DNA from: Aspidiotus rigidus
Taxonomy: Eukaryota; Arthropoda; Insecta; Hemiptera; Diaspididae
Reading direction: 5' to 3'
Assembly: GCA_035079385.1 (NCBI GenBank)
Contig: JAVHKY010000034.1
Location: 310,001-374,000, forward strand
DNA: 64,000 nucleotides
Both the position numbers and the translations under genes were made by a program. The notes beneath the pieces were generated by a model, which saw nothing but the letters and a program-made list of their open reading frames with translations, was not told where the DNA came from and searched no databases. This document shows, one piece after another, positions 43,147 to 55,480 of this stretch; position 1 is the first letter of the stretch; each line of letters opens with the position of its first letter.

Positions 43147-44515
43147 GTAAGTATCGATTAAGCGATAAAATTAATGTCCTAAAATGTTGGAAAAAAAAAA
43201 CGGTAAGAATTTACAGTCCAAACAGTTGTGGAAAAATCTGGAATACCATATCATTGAAAAAAATGGAGTTACAATGATTGCCGTGTCAAGTTGACAAAAT
43301 GAAGAAATTGAGAAAGTTTTTCCTTCGAACTTCTATCTGTAGGGAATATGATGGTCGTCATATCCGGAAACGGGAGCAGGATACGAAAATGAGAATGATA
43401 TATTAGAAAAGTTTTATTTTCATATAAAGGACAAAATTAGGTACAGCGACCAGATAGAGTACCGGAATTAGTTTCTAGAGGTCGAACATTACGAAGAAAT
43501 AAGATTGACCTATAGAATATATCAGCTCTTAATGTATGCAGAAATACGCTTCATATAGGGAATAGTTTCCTCAATAATAAATAGCTACAGCAAAACTTCT
43601 TTGTATCTCTTACGTAGCCGTGATAAAACCTTGGGTTGCATCGCAATTCTTTTGGTTTTTTGGACGAGTCTCTTCTTCCTCTCAATCTTAAAAAGATTGC
43701 TACACTATCAGTAACCAGATTATTCTTTCTTCTGTTCAAATTTCCTCGATCACAAATCCACATTTTAAGACTAGTAATTGTTCCCTATTTCTCGCCTTCT
43801 AGAACTTCTTCAAGAGAAACTAGATCTTGAACCAACCTAATACTACGAATAGCTAATAAATTGGCAAAACAAGGAGGACGATTAATTAAACCATGGGACG
43901 ATAGACTCAACTTCGCCTCCTCTCATCATTTTTAATCTAGTATGACTAAGAAAATGTAAGGACCCAAATTTGGCGGTGGGAATGAAGCTTGTTCAATAAA
44001 TCGAGAGTGAAGTGCAAAATGAGCCTTAGGTCACGAGAAAGGTAGGGAACATGTCCCCTCAGGCTAGTTTGGTTAATTGTATTCCCAATGGATCAATACA
44101 CTAGTATGGCATACAAAGTTATGACATTGGCAGGCTAAAAAGAAGACGAGAATGGCTGATCAAATGGTTACGACCTAGTGGAAGTTTTTCCTGCTTGAGG
44201 TTCGTTTGCACCTTCTCAGCGTACGATTGCGTACCATCTCCCAACCCTTACAAATCTCCGTTAAACGCCTCTCTATTTCAAATTTCGAAGCAAAATTGGC
44301 TCAGCTCTTTGAATCTCTTCAATACCCAATAGTACCACCAGCAGGTTCGTCTGTACCAACCTCCTATAATTTCTGGGAAAATTTGGTTACATATTTCAGC
44401 CCCATTTAAAATTTTAAAGTCCGTCTCCCCAGCTCTCCCACATCGTGGCTGAATCGTTTGTACGCTGGATCTTGCAGTCGAGTTTTTCGTCTGGGATGAT
44501 TTCCTCCCCTCCCTT
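43147..44515 (+). other. SLC7A14-like intron, 5' part
   Basis: Non-coding sequence after the exon A donor; no repeat or element recognised with confidence. Confidence 0.4.
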
Positions 44516-44641
44516 GTAAATTCATATTATTGTCTCCTTTAGCACAACTCGACCGCACATTTGCTCGTTTCCTGTCACGAGGCTGTAATCGATATCACTC
44601 ATAGTGAACACACAATAGAAATGGAGACAATATGAATTTAC
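44516..44641. repeat. Small inverted-repeat element (~126 bp)
   Basis: Ends GTAAATTCATATTATTGTCTCC and GGAGACAATATGAATTTAC face each other with about 85 bp between; non-coding, MITE-like. Confidence 0.5.
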
Positions 44642-45260
44642 AGAGGTTCCTCTTCCGTTGTGAACTCGCGGCAAGAAATCATTTTCGCGCACGGTCCAAA
44701 TTGGGTAGGGATAGTGTTGTTCTCGGCACACGAATGTGAATTAAGGGAGATGTCGAAGCGTAACAAGAATTGTTGTAAATTTGCCCTCTTTGAGACGAAC
44801 CCGAGACAAAGCTGATTTCTTGCCCTCAATTCACAATGGAAAATAGTTTCTAGGTAAATTTAGACTCATTCGCCCATCATAACCAGAATATTGGGGGTCT
44901 TGCCCTCTTTGACTAGAAGCGTGGCAAGAGTTGATTTCATACTGAAAGCCTCACAACGGGAGAAGAATTTCTTCGCGAATTCGTACAATTAGAATTTTTG
45001 GGCTTTTGCTCTCTTTGACCGGGGCTGGAGCTGACTTCTCTCCGTTGTAGCTTCTTAATAAACTCATATGATCTTGCCGAGCATAACGAGAATTTCCGAA
45101 GGTTTGCCCATTCGGTAGCTGATTTCTCACCGCGAGCTCGGTAAGGTTCCTTTTATCGCGTAACCCAACGAGAATTTTCATACATTTGCCCGCTCTGACC
45201 AGACACGAGACCTGAGACAATTAATCACCGTGAACTGACAGCAAAAGACGACTGTTGGAG
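44640..45260. repeat. Diverged copies of the 29.7-31.2-kb central satellite
   Basis: TTCTCACCGCGAGCTCGGTA, AACGAGAATTTTC and CATACATTTGCCCGCTCTGACC phrases at about 100-150-bp spacing match the central array of the 3.2-kb TIR element, outside any recognisable copy of that element. Confidence 0.6.
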
Positions 45261-45539
45261 GGCAAGGGCGTCAGAACAAACGTATCACAGACGATTCCAT
45301 CCACTTTTTTCCCGAAAATCCACTAAGGCTCTCCAACTTGGGTCCGGAATATGTACAGTTCCTCAAACAGTCGGCGGAGAGGAAGACCAGTACAAATGAC
45401 AAACTCGACGGCACAATCCAGCGCAAACGATTCAACCCAGTCCAACCCCAGAATTTGATCTGGGAGGACATGGACCTCAGAATTTGAAATGGAGGTGTAA
45501 TATGCAACTAAAACCTTATCGGTGGTAATATTGAGTGCT

Positions 45540-46900
45540 CATGACGTACAGATAGTCAAGACCGTTTTCGGCTCAAAATTCGAAAGAAGGGGGTGCAGTG
45601 ACATAGCCTGGATTTACAAGCGAATAATTTTCTTAGCGGGAAATCCACCGTAGGTATTGTTTGGGAGGGGTGGAGGTGAAAAAATCCTCAGAAAATGTTC
45701 ACGTCTCCAACGTTGGTGACGTCATCGATGACCTTGACCTTATATAGAGACTCAAAAAAAATTTGGAAATTCAAACCTCCGGAAACATGGAAGCTATATA
45801 AGTTCGGCTACAAATACAGCGTCATTGGCTGGGTTGGAGTCTTAGGTTAGATATTAGATGACTCAGAGGAGTACTACAGGCTAACACTCCTTCATTTCAG
45901 ATTAATTTCATGCTAAAGAGGAAGGGGACCACATCCGACCTCTTGTGACGTCATCAATGGCTTTGATCTAATCGAGGAACCAGGGAAAAATTTCGAGGTA
46001 CGATCTTTAGAGAGGAGGAAACTCGCAAAAATTAGAGCTGTGGACCTCTGTGAAGGAGGGCCCAGAGAAAGGAACTCTCAACTTTTAAGCTATAGACAAT
46101 AACCATGAAGTCTCAGGCGAAATTTCTCTCCTGGGCATAAAGGCTAGGTACAACTAACTCCAGCTAGGCCCGGAGCAGGGTTTTAGGCTAATACTCTCTG
46201 CGTGAAGGCCTTTCCAGCTTAACCTTTCACAGGGACTTGAAAAACATTTGGAAATCCGAACCTCTGGAGAGATGGAAAAATTTAAAGCTATAAAGCTTTG
46301 AGTTCAGCTGCAACTACAGAGTCTTCGGCTAGACATAAGATGGTCGAGCGGAGCACTATAGTCTAACACTCCTTATTTTCATACTAATTTCGTGGTGAAG
46401 AGCGAGGGGGTCACATCCAACCCTCTTGTGACGTCATCAACGGCCTTGACCTAATTAAGGAACTTGAGAAAAATTTCGAGCTCCGGTCCTTACAGAGGAG
46501 GAGACTCGAAAAAATCAGGGCCGTGGACCTCTGTGAAGAAGGGCCCAAAGGAAGGAGCTCTTAACTTTTAACCTATACAATAACTATGAAGTCTCAGGCA
46601 AAATTTTTCTTCTGGGTATAAAGGCTAGGCTACAACTAACTCCAGCTAGGCCTGGAGAAGAGTTTTAGGTTAATACTCTCCCAGTCAAGACCATTTAAGC
46701 CTTGTCAGTTGACTGTTCAAGTTGGTGAAGGACATGATTACTTAGGTGGTCAGAGGAAGATACAGGAAAATTGCAAGTAAGAGGGCACGACCTCATCAGG
46801 GCCGGGCATCACTAGGAATCTGCAAGGACGAGGAAAATACAAGCAAGAGAGTGTGACGTCGTCAGAGAATGATTTTCGATTTAAATCCTTGTTGAGAAAA
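45540..46900. repeat. Dispersed TGACGTCA/GACCTTGACCT repeat, intronic copies
   Basis: Two long homologous units (about 45660-46140 and 46200-46660). Each has a GTGACGTCATC site (TGACGTCA at 45717-45724 and 46429-46436) followed by CCTTGACCT, AACTYGARAAAAATTTCGAG and CTAACTCCAGCTAGGCC. Confidence 0.65.
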
Positions 46901-47555
46901 GACTTCCAGAAATCAGAAAGAGAAATTACGATTGCTACATAGAGGAAGGACTTTCAAGAATTTCAAGCGTGTACATTAGGCCCAAAAATGCAGTCAATTT
47001 TTAGCCCAAGCTTCATGAAACTTTCTTCATTCATCGTAATTCTAATACAGTTTTGTTTTTTTTTTTTGGAAATATATTTTGACATTTTTAATGTCTTCAC
47101 CGGTACCCCATTTCCATTGCACTGATGGGAAACCGCGAGTCCGAGTCCGCCCCTCATCCCCCGTTGACAGACCCTACACCCGACCATAAAATTTGGAACG
47201 AACACTCAGAATGTTTGAATGAAAAACTTGAGCTATGACGCCACGGTCCAAACCCCATAGGGGCCCCGTAATGGCCGGCTGCCTAACTAGAAGAAGTTCT
47301 TGCATATAAATGACCGAAATATTCCTTTTGGTTCGCAATTTATGTGGATTCTTGCGTGATTCGGACCGCAAAATTCGAAAAAAATCATCAAAAAATTCTT
47401 TTTTAGGAGAACGGAGGGGCTGATGACCTCTAAAACAAGGGTAAAATTGAAGTGACATATTTCAACATATTTTCATTAATATCTTTTTAAAATTTTTCGT
47501 GGAATTAGGGAAAAATACTAAAAAAATTCTTCCGACCGTCCAAAAGGCCCAGGGG
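46901..47555. other. Intronic, no recognised feature
   Basis: Nothing supported. Confidence 0.3.
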
Positions 47556-47559
47556 TAAG

Positions 47560-48215
47560 CCTCCTCCAATTGAGGAAAAAATATTTTGTGATTTTTGGAA
47601 AAATCTTAACGGGTTCCGAAGTAGAATTTAGCGCCACATCCGGGAAAAATGGTGAAAAAATTCCTGGGGCCCTCGGAAAAGGTTTCGAGGGGCACAACCC
47701 CTGAAAAGTGATGAAAAATTTTTGTTTTTTTTTTCAAGTTCAACAAATTATTTTGTAAAATTTACCTTAGGATGCGGAAAAAATAGTTTAAAAATGACGA
47801 GGATCGAAGCAACTCGACTCGCGTGTCTCGTTTGGCTCGTTACGCAGTGTTATGTAGACAAATATTCGTCGCTAAAGTTCATTGTACAGCTATAGAAGAA
47901 AATATGGTAAATTTCACACAAGAATCCGTTTGAATTTTCTCAAAAACGCATATTTTTTACTTCGAGTTTTCGGGGTTTGAGTCCCCCCTTCAGGAGTTTT
48001 TTATCATTTTTTCCGAATTTTACGGTAAATTTTACATAAGGATTTGTTGAACTTGAAGAAAAACAAAAAGTCTTTCATCACTTTTCAGGGTTTGTGCCCC
48101 TAGCAAACCCCTCCCGAGGGCGCCAGGAATTTTTTCATCATTTAACCCGGTTGACGCGCTAAATTCTACTTCGGAACCCGTTCAGATTTTTCCAAAAAAT
48201 ACAAAATATTTACTG
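47560..48215. repeat. Inverted-repeat structure with ~225-bp arms
   Basis: Left arm about 47560-47790 and right arm about 47995-48215. Matching phrases: ATCTTAACGGGTTCCGAAGT with its complement, AAAAATTCCTGG, CCCTGAAAAGTGATGAAA, and AAATTTACCTTAGGAT. The spacer of about 200 bp is unrelated. No coding. The outer limits may extend further. Confidence 0.65.
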
Positions 48216-48784
48216 TATACTGATAATTCCAAACTCAGATTCCTCACTAGAATTGAACGGAAGTTCAATTTTATAGGTATTGAAAAAGACATTGAAAATT
48301 ATCTTTAAATTCATTAGGTTACGCCAGAAAATTTTTTTCTTTAGCGGAGGTTGAGCTTTTTCACTGCTTTTTCAACTTTTATCCTATTTCTGGATTTGCG
48401 TCCGGGCATAATCTCAGAGATTGACGTATCGTAACCGTCGCGATACTCGTTTGCTCTCGCAGTATTTTCTGGATTTCTATCCAAGTTTTTGGGCACCTCT
48501 TCGAGGCTTGTTTGCAACCCGCGCGAAAGAAGCCAGCTAGCGGGCGAACATTCCCGCCCCAGGCTAGTTTGATCAATTCCCGTCAAAACTGGCGGAAGAA
48601 GAAGAAACGGTTGAACTATAGCCTTCTTTATCTTGTTCGACCACAATAAAGACATTGGAGTTTTGCGAAAGTATTCTCTGCCCTAAGTTGCATAGGTCCA
48701 ACAATGTTCCATCCTATTCTCAAATAATTATATTTCCAAAACCATGATCTGAGCACCGAGCCTCTATGTGAGGGCAATTGCCCA

Positions 48785-49010
48785 TTATAAAAATCATTAA
48801 AACAAATTTGATCAATAACTTAGTTATAATTAATAATTAAAATTATTAAAATTGATAAATAATTAGTTCTTAAATTTTTATTTAATGGATCGAATATATT
48901 GAATTTTTTTCTATTTTTTAAAAAATTTTTTTAAATTTCAATTAACAATATAAGTAAAATTATAATATTCATTAAAATATATCTACCTAATATTATGTTT
49001 CATCTTCTCT
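48785..49010. other. Very AT-rich intronic block
   Basis: Composition like the mitochondrial insertions elsewhere, but I cannot match a mitochondrial gene. It ends 15 bp before exon B. Confidence 0.3.
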
Positions 49011-49024
49011 CGAAATCATTATAG

Positions 49025-49255
49025 GAGCTTGTTACGCTGAATTTGGTGTTCGAGTACCTCACACAACCGGTTCGGCTTACATGTACAGTTATGTCACTGT
49101 TGGAGAGCTTATAGCCTTTGTCATCGGATGGAATATGATTCTAGAGTACCTAATCGGAACCGCCGCTTGCGCTTGCGCGCTCAGCGCTTGTTTCGACTCC
49201 ATAACGCACGGTGCTCTTAATGAAACAATGTACAACACCTTCGGATCAATATTTG
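49025..49255 (+). CDS. SLC7A14-like transporter, exon B
   Basis: The acceptor TCGAAATCATTATAG and donor TTTG/GTAAGT bound a 231-bp exon, phase 1 to 1. It encodes ACYAEFGVRVPHTTGSAYMY, then SYVTVGELIAFVIGWNMILE and YLIGTAACACALSACFDSI, then an N-glycosylation-type NET in the following loop. YAEFGxRVPxTGSAYxYxYVxxGE with GWNxILEYLIG is diagnostic of the CAT subfamily. Two membrane segments are visible. Confidence 0.92.
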
Positions 49256-49998
49256 GTAAGTCTGAAATTTATCGTCCAACTTGTACACAGCGACAATGTT
49301 TTTCTACAGATTAGATCTCAAATGGGGGCGTAGGCGTTGAGAATTCATTGTAAGCTTATTGTGCGAGAAGAAAGACCGTGTGGGTATTGCTAAATTTCGA
49401 CGTTATATGTACAATCGTAAACTTTTCTTTTGATACGTTTTTGCGGGTAAATAAACGCCGATAGATAGTCGCGACTTTTAATCAGTTCGAGTTTTGAAAA
49501 AGTTTTTCAAACTTTCTCATTCGTGAAAGGCATCGAAATTATTGAATTTTCCAAATCCTGAATGAAATGCGTTTCAAAAGAGAAACCGAAATTGTTGTTT
49601 GCTCGAAAATGAAAAGATGAATACTCGTATATATGCTCACGAGTTCCACTACGATGCGTTTCAAACAAGACTCTCTTTCATACTAACACGATTAGATAGA
49701 GGCTATACAGCGGTAGTGTGTAACTGACATTACCCAATACGTATGACATGAACTAGATAAGAAACAGCGGTGGAAATAAGAAAATACGAGCGTGCGAATA
49801 GCGTGTTAAAAAGAAATTGAGTTTCTTTTACTTTCAGCTCGCTAAATAGGCGTTACAAAGTTCTTCGTCAAATTTTTCCTGTCATCTTACGAGTACGAGT
49901 TGAGAATCGTGGATACAGCGGTATCTTTCGTAGCTTGCTCAGTTGCATACGCAGTTTACCGTAAAAACACTCAAATTTTGCGCCTCTTTTTCCCGCAG
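49256..49998 (+). other. SLC7A14-like intron between exons B and C
   Basis: 743-bp intron; ends in a pyrimidine-rich tract and CCCGCAG. No element recognised. Confidence 0.7.
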
Positions 49999-50198
49999 GT
50001 CATACTCCAGATTTATTGGCTTTCGTTATAACGCTGTTAATGATGGTCGTGTTGGCGTTGGGCGTTAAAAAAAGCCTCATCTTCAATAACGTGTTGAATG
50101 TGATAAATTTTGCTGCTTGGGTATTCATCATGTCAGCTGGATTATTTTATGCGAAATTCGATCGATGGTCGAATTTTCTTCCCTACGGCTGGTCAGGG
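49999..50198 (+). CDS. SLC7A14-like transporter, exon C
   Basis: The acceptor TTTTTCCCGCAG and donor TCAGGG/GTGAGT bound a 200-bp exon, phase 1 to 0. It encodes HTPDLLAFVITLLMMVVLAL, then GVKKSLIFNNVLNVINFAA and WVFIMSAGLFYAKFDRWSNF, ending LPYGWSG. GVKxSxxFNNVLNVIN and FLPxGWSG are CAT-subfamily phrases. The next family segment (GAATCFYAFIGFD and onward) is not seen up to 64000, so the following intron is either at least 13.8 kb long or the exon lies elsewhere. Confidence 0.92.
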
Positions 50199-51195
50199 GT
50201 GAGTATTTTTCAGATACGACCGTAGTTCAAATTAGCATTTATATCAATACAGAAAGCACATGTGTCTGCAATATTATGTACAGAGAACCCGCATGGTACT
50301 TCGGATCAAAGTTCTATCATCAGCCAACATTGCATTTTCAATTGAAATCATCAGTTCTACTCAAAACTCATTAACAGTGACACAGTTCGAGCAAACTAGG
50401 AGGGGAGGAGCCAATGAAAAATGTCTTAAAAATTACCCTCGTATAGGTGGTTAGCGCTGGCGTTCGCTTCCATCCTATATGAGTCGTTGTGATCGATGAA
50501 CGAAGAAGAGGAAGTATAGAAGGGGCATGACCGAAATTAAAAAAAGGGGAATTCTTGGTACCCAGGATCGTCTAGGAAAAAACTAAAGAGGGAAAGTATA
50601 AAAGAAACTGACACCTACTATATTGGCTCCGGTCAAACTACTCATACTAGCTCCGGATCGAAGTTGATTTGACGCTACTTATTTTCTAACCAAAAATGAA
50701 GTTAAAATTGATGTTAGAATATCAATGCTTAGAGTTCAGCCTAATCGACGAAAAATTATTGAAATCCAACTCGAAATCTATCGCTACTTCAAACTACTCA
50801 TTATTGATATTTAGTTGATCTCTAGTATTAAATTTCATTGTGCACGTCCGTGGATTCTAAAAGCTCACAACATCTGCAAAGAACTGGGAAATGAGTTGAT
50901 TTCTGACTGTGGCGATTCGCCCTACTTTGGCTTCACTTCATCATTGGTTAAGGCTTTGTCTACAGCATGATTGTGTTTCACAATGTGTCCCATCGTAAGC
51001 ATAATCATCGATGCTCATTCCATCTGCGTGCAGCGCAGCATACCAGAAGTCCATCAAGAAGGGTGGAGGGCATTGACTGTAAATCAATTCCAGGTTAATC
51101 TACAAAAATTCGTCAAAGTGAAGTTCATATCCAGCAGTCAGTGACAGGGAGCGGATGGACTGTAAATCAACTAAGATTGACCGTAACAAGAAGTG
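50199..51195. other. Probable SLC7A14-like intron; no recognised feature
   Basis: No exon, no clear repeat end. Confidence 0.3.
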
Positions 51196-51199
51196 AAAA

Positions 51200-52880
51200 A
51201 GTTGAAAATACGGATACTCTCTGCCCAGCCAGATGAGGTTCGAACCTCGCATTCCCTTTGGTAGACTATGACGTCACCAGCGACCTTGACATAATTTAAG
51301 AATTTGGAAAAAGGAGGCGAACAAATGGAGCCAGTGAGACAGTCAGCTAGTAAACGCAACACACAGAAATTACGCTTATACTTGGCTGAGAATTACGAGT
51401 ACTGGTGGGAGGAGGAATTACTACAACGCATCAATGACCTTGACCTAATTTAAAAACTGCAGAAAAGGAAGCTAACAAGTGGAACGAATGAGACAGTCAG
51501 CTAGTAAACCTTACACACAGAATATTAGTTTTATACTCGGCCAAGAATTGCTAGTGGAACCATGACTTCATCAATGACCTTGACCTAATTCAAAGAATAT
51601 TCTATTTTAGCGCTAAGTTAGATGAATGCAGAATGTCACCAACGACCTTGATGTAATTTAGGAATTTGGAAAAAGAAAGTGAATCTATTAATTATGGAGC
51701 TTCCCAGCTGGTGAATTCAACATACAGAATATTATGCTCATACTTGGCTAAGAATTACTGGTGGAAAGGTGATATTACTATAACGCATCAATGACCTCGA
51801 CCTAATTTAAAGGATTTTTTATTTGTGAGCTAAGCTACCTACATGATAATGAAGCACGTCATCAATGACCTTGAGCTTGTATAGGAACTTGAAAAAATGA
51901 GGCGAACAAATGAAGCTAGTGAGACAGTTAGCTAGTAAACGCACGCTTATACTTGGCTGAGGATTACTGGTGGAAGAGGACATTACTACAAGGCATCAAT
52001 GACCTTGACCTAATTCAAGAACTGCAGAAAAGGAAGCCACGAAGACAGTCAGCTAGTCAACCTCATATACAGACTATTAGTTTTATACTCGGCCAAGAAT
52101 TGCTAGCGGAAATGGAAATTACTATGAATTCACCAATGACCTTGACCTAATTCAGGAACTCTGAAAAAGAAGACAACATACGGAGCAAGGTAAAATTTGT
52201 CATCTCACATATGGAGCAAGTGAGACAGTCTGCCAGTAAATTCAACTTACAGAATATTACGCTCATACTTGGTTAAGAATTACTGGTACAAAGAGGATAT
52301 TACTATGACGCATCAATGACCTTGACCTTGAAAGAATTGTTTGTTTTTTGAGCCAAGTTACATCACAATAAAGCATGTTATGAATGACCTTGGCCTTATA
52401 ATTATAGGAACTAGGAAGAAGGAGGCAAACATACGGAGCAAGTGAGATAGTCAGCCGGTAAACCCAATATGCAGAATATTAGTCTTATACTTGACAAAGA
52501 ATTGCGCAAGGAAAAGCACACGACTATGACGTCAACAATGACCTTGACCTTGACTTGAAAGTTTCCGGCTTTTAGGCTGAGCTAGATGACAATGAAGAAA
52601 GCAGAATGTAGTTTAGCGTGACCTTTTTCAACTCCATCCAAGTTATATAATATCAGTACAGGAAATCGATATGGTCGTTAAAACCTATTCAATATAATCG
52701 GTTAAATCGATATATCGATATTATATCTAAAATTCTGGCTAGGCTAGCGGGGAGGAGCTAGTGAGTGGAGGGAGTGAGCTTGATTAACTGGCTTACAGTA
52801 TACTAGGCTTATACTGAGCTCAAAATTAAAGATAGAGGATATCATTATAACGTCATCAATGACCTTGACTTAATTTAAAC
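51200..52880. repeat. Tandem/dispersed repeat with CATCAATGACCTTGACCTAATT core
   Basis: More than ten diverged units, each with GAGACAGTCAGCTAGTAAAC, AGAATATTA, CTTATACTYGGC, GGTGGAA, then ATCAATGACCTTGACCTAAT. Cores are near 51285, 51428, 51570, 51640, 51790, 51865, 51995, 52135, 52312, 52537 and 52850. A sub-block holds AAATCGATATATCGATATTA (about 52707). Confidence 0.75.
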
Positions 52881-52980
52881 AGTTTCTGGCTTTTGAGCTG
52901 AGATAGATGACAGTGAAGAAAGCAGAATGTAGTTTGGCGTCAATGACCTTCGTCAACTCCATCCAAGTCATGATAAATAT

Positions 52981-54645
52981 ATGTGACCCTGACAACGATA
53001 ACGACCTAAAGTCGGAAAAAAAATTTTGCGAAAATGCTCGGTAGGTTGTCCCCAATAATATTATGTAAAAAACGACGGCTTCCTTAACGAAGTTAAACGA
53101 GGAACGCAGGGAACCTGTTTTATGAGTGAAATGGGATTTGGTATTGAAAATTCAAGAAAGCCTAGACCTAGATAAAGCTAGTATAAAGAAGGCGTAGACT
53201 TACTATAAGCGTAGTACAATATAGTTGGAGAGTCTAAATTTTTCTCGAATCTCCAGCTATATATTATGATAGCTCGAGAGTTGAAATTTTTCCAAGTCCC
53301 CCTCCTATCGTATATAGATGGAGAGTCGAAATTTTTCCAGGATCCCCCCCCCAACCATATATGGCTCGAGAGTTGACATTTTTCCAAGTCTCCCCCCCTA
53401 TCATTTATGACTCGAGAGTCGACATTTTTCCAAGTCCCCCTCCTATCGTATATAGCTTTAGAGTCAAAATTTTTCCAAGACCCCCCCCATCGTATATGGC
53501 TCAAGAGTGGACATTTTCACAAGTTCCCCCCCCCCCCCCTCCATCATATATGACTCGAGAGTCGACATTTTTCCAAGTCCCCCCTCCTATCATTTATGAC
53601 TCGAGAGTCAACATTTTTTCCAAGTCCCCTCCTACCATATATAGCTCGAGAGTTGAAATTTTTTCCAAGTACCCCTCCTATCGTATGCAGCTTGAGAGTC
53701 GACATTTTTCCAAGACCCCCCCCCCCCACCGTATATGGCTCGAGAGTAGATATTTTTACAAGCCCTTCCCCCCCCACATCATATATGACTCGAGAGTCAA
53801 CATTTTTTCAAGTCCCCCTCCTATCATACATAGCTCAAGAGTCGAAATTTTTCCAAGTCCCCCTCCTATCGTATGTAGCTTGAGAGTCGAAATTTTTCCA
53901 AGACCCCATCCCCCCTCCCATCGTATATGGCTCGAGAGTAGACATTTTTACAAGTCCCCCCCCCCAACATATATGACTCGAGAGTCGAAATTTTTTCAAG
54001 TCCCCCCCCCCTATCGTATATAGCTTGAGAGTCGAAATTTTTCCAAGACACCCCCCCCTGTCGTATATGGCTCGAGAGTAGATATTTTTACAAGCCCTTC
54101 CCCCCCCCACATCATATATGACTCGAGAGTCAACATTTTTTCAAGTCCCCCTCCTATCATACATAGCTCGAGAGTCGAAATTTTTTCTAAGTCCCTCTCC
54201 TATCATATATGGCTCGAGAGTCGAAATTTTTCCAAGACCCCATCCCCCCCTCTCATCGTATATGGCTCGAGAGTAGACATTTTTACAAGTCCCCCCCCCC
54301 CCCCCCAATCATATATGACTCGAGAGTCGACATTTTTTCAAGTCCCCCTCCTATCATACATAGCTCGAGAGTCGAAATTTTTCTAAGTCCCTCTCCTATC
54401 ATATATGGCTCGAGAGTCGAAATTTTTCTAAGTCCCTCTCCTATCATACATAGCTCGAGAGTCGAAATTTTTCCAAGTCCCCCTCCTATCATACATAGCT
54501 CGAGAGTCGAAATTTTTCCAAGTTTTTCGTTGGACGGCGGATGGCGCACGGCAAATTTCTCAAAAAGCCCCCCATAAAACAGGTTCCCTGTTAACAGAAG
54601 AAAAATTTTCCGACGTTAGGTCCCTTATCATTGTCAGGGTCACAT
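52981..54645. mobile_element. TIR element carrying a 45-bp minisatellite
   Basis: The ends are inverted copies of about 40 bp: ATGTGACCCTGACAACGATA...GTCGGAAAA from 52981, and from the right end ATGTGACCCTGACAATGATA...GTCGGAAAA at 54645. Inside are inverted subterminal palindromes, GCAGGGAACCTGTTTTATG at left and CATAAAACAGGTTCCCTGTT at right, then the array. The site is verified by a sister repeat: CCATCCAAGT...CAGGAAATCGATATGGTC is continuous at 52640-52673 but split here. No transposase. Confidence 0.8.
53221..54522. repeat. 45-bp minisatellite with long C tracts
   Basis: About 27 units of TCGAGAGTCGAAATTTTTCC, AAGTCCCCCTCCTATCATAT and ATAGC. The basic period is 45 bp, with length variation from C runs (up to C16 at 54291-54306). 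Because 45 is divisible by 3, 15-residue repeat frames run through it on both strands; these are not genes. Confidence 0.92.
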
Positions 54646-54649
54646 CGTA

Positions 54650-55430
54650 TAGGAAATCGATATGGTCTCTAAAATGTATTCAATATAATTGATTAAATCG
54701 ATATATCGATATTATTTATGAAATCGAGGACTTATACAGACTAGGCTAGTGAGGATTTGCTAGTCAGGCTTCCAGTATACTAGGCTTATACTGAGCTCAA
54801 AATTAATGATGCAGGATATTATTATGACGTCATCAATGACCTTGACTTAATTCAGAAACAGGGACAAATAAAGTAAATAAATGAGTACAAGAGCCAGTCA
54901 GCCAGTGATTAAACTCAAACATACAGAATATGAGGCTTATATTTACCTGAAAATTGATGGTGGAAGAGAACATTACCATGACGTCATCAATTATCTTGAC
55001 CTGATTTAAAAAATTTCCGACTTTGGAGCTAAGCCAGATGACAATGAAGAAAGTAAGGCGTAGTATGACGTCATCAATGACCTTGGTTGACTTCTTAGAA
55101 GTATCGGTAAAATTGATTTGACAAAATCGGTTCAAGCTATATATCGATATTATTTATAAAATCGAGCACTTATCTCGGCTAGGCTAGCGGGATGGGAAGC
55201 GGATGCAGCCAGCAAGCTTAGCTAAACGCTATTGGTTGAGAAGGACATTACTATGACGTCATCGATGATATTGATCCAATTTAGGAGCTAGGAAAAATTA
55301 CGGCTTCCTTAACAAAGTTGAACGAGGAACGCAGGAAACCTGTTATATGGGTTGATTGGTTTTGGTATTAAGAATTCAAATCAAAATGATTCAAATCGAA
55401 ATCTTGAATTGTAGGTGGATAGGAACGTCA
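54650..55430. repeat. Further units of the TGACGTCATCAATGACCTTGAC repeat
   Basis: TGACGTCA at 54825-54832 and 55066-55073 and near 54979 and 55256, each followed by ATCAATGACCTTG or a close variant. ATCGATATATCGATATTA occurs again near 54699 and a related ATATATCGATATTATT near 55139. At 55305-55345 is another CTTCCTTAACAAAGTTGAACG/CAGGAAACCTGTT fragment. Confidence 0.65.
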
Positions 55431-55458
55431 TCTATGTGACCTCATTAAAAGAAAAAAA

Positions 55459-55480
55459 TGCTTACGCAGCCGCGTAAGCA
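55459..55480. repeat. Short perfect hairpin
   Basis: TGCTTACGC, loop AGCC, GCGTAAGCA. Confidence 0.6.

Noticed and set aside
51230..51255. GGTTCGAACC, as in a tRNA T-loop
   Set aside because: No acceptor, D or anticodon stems around it; the phrase is a chance palindrome in a repeat unit.
53361..54577. Long open frames on both strands giving repeated SRVEIFPSPPPII-like peptides
   Set aside because: They are the translation of the 45-bp minisatellite, whose period is a multiple of three; several frames and both strands stay open equally.
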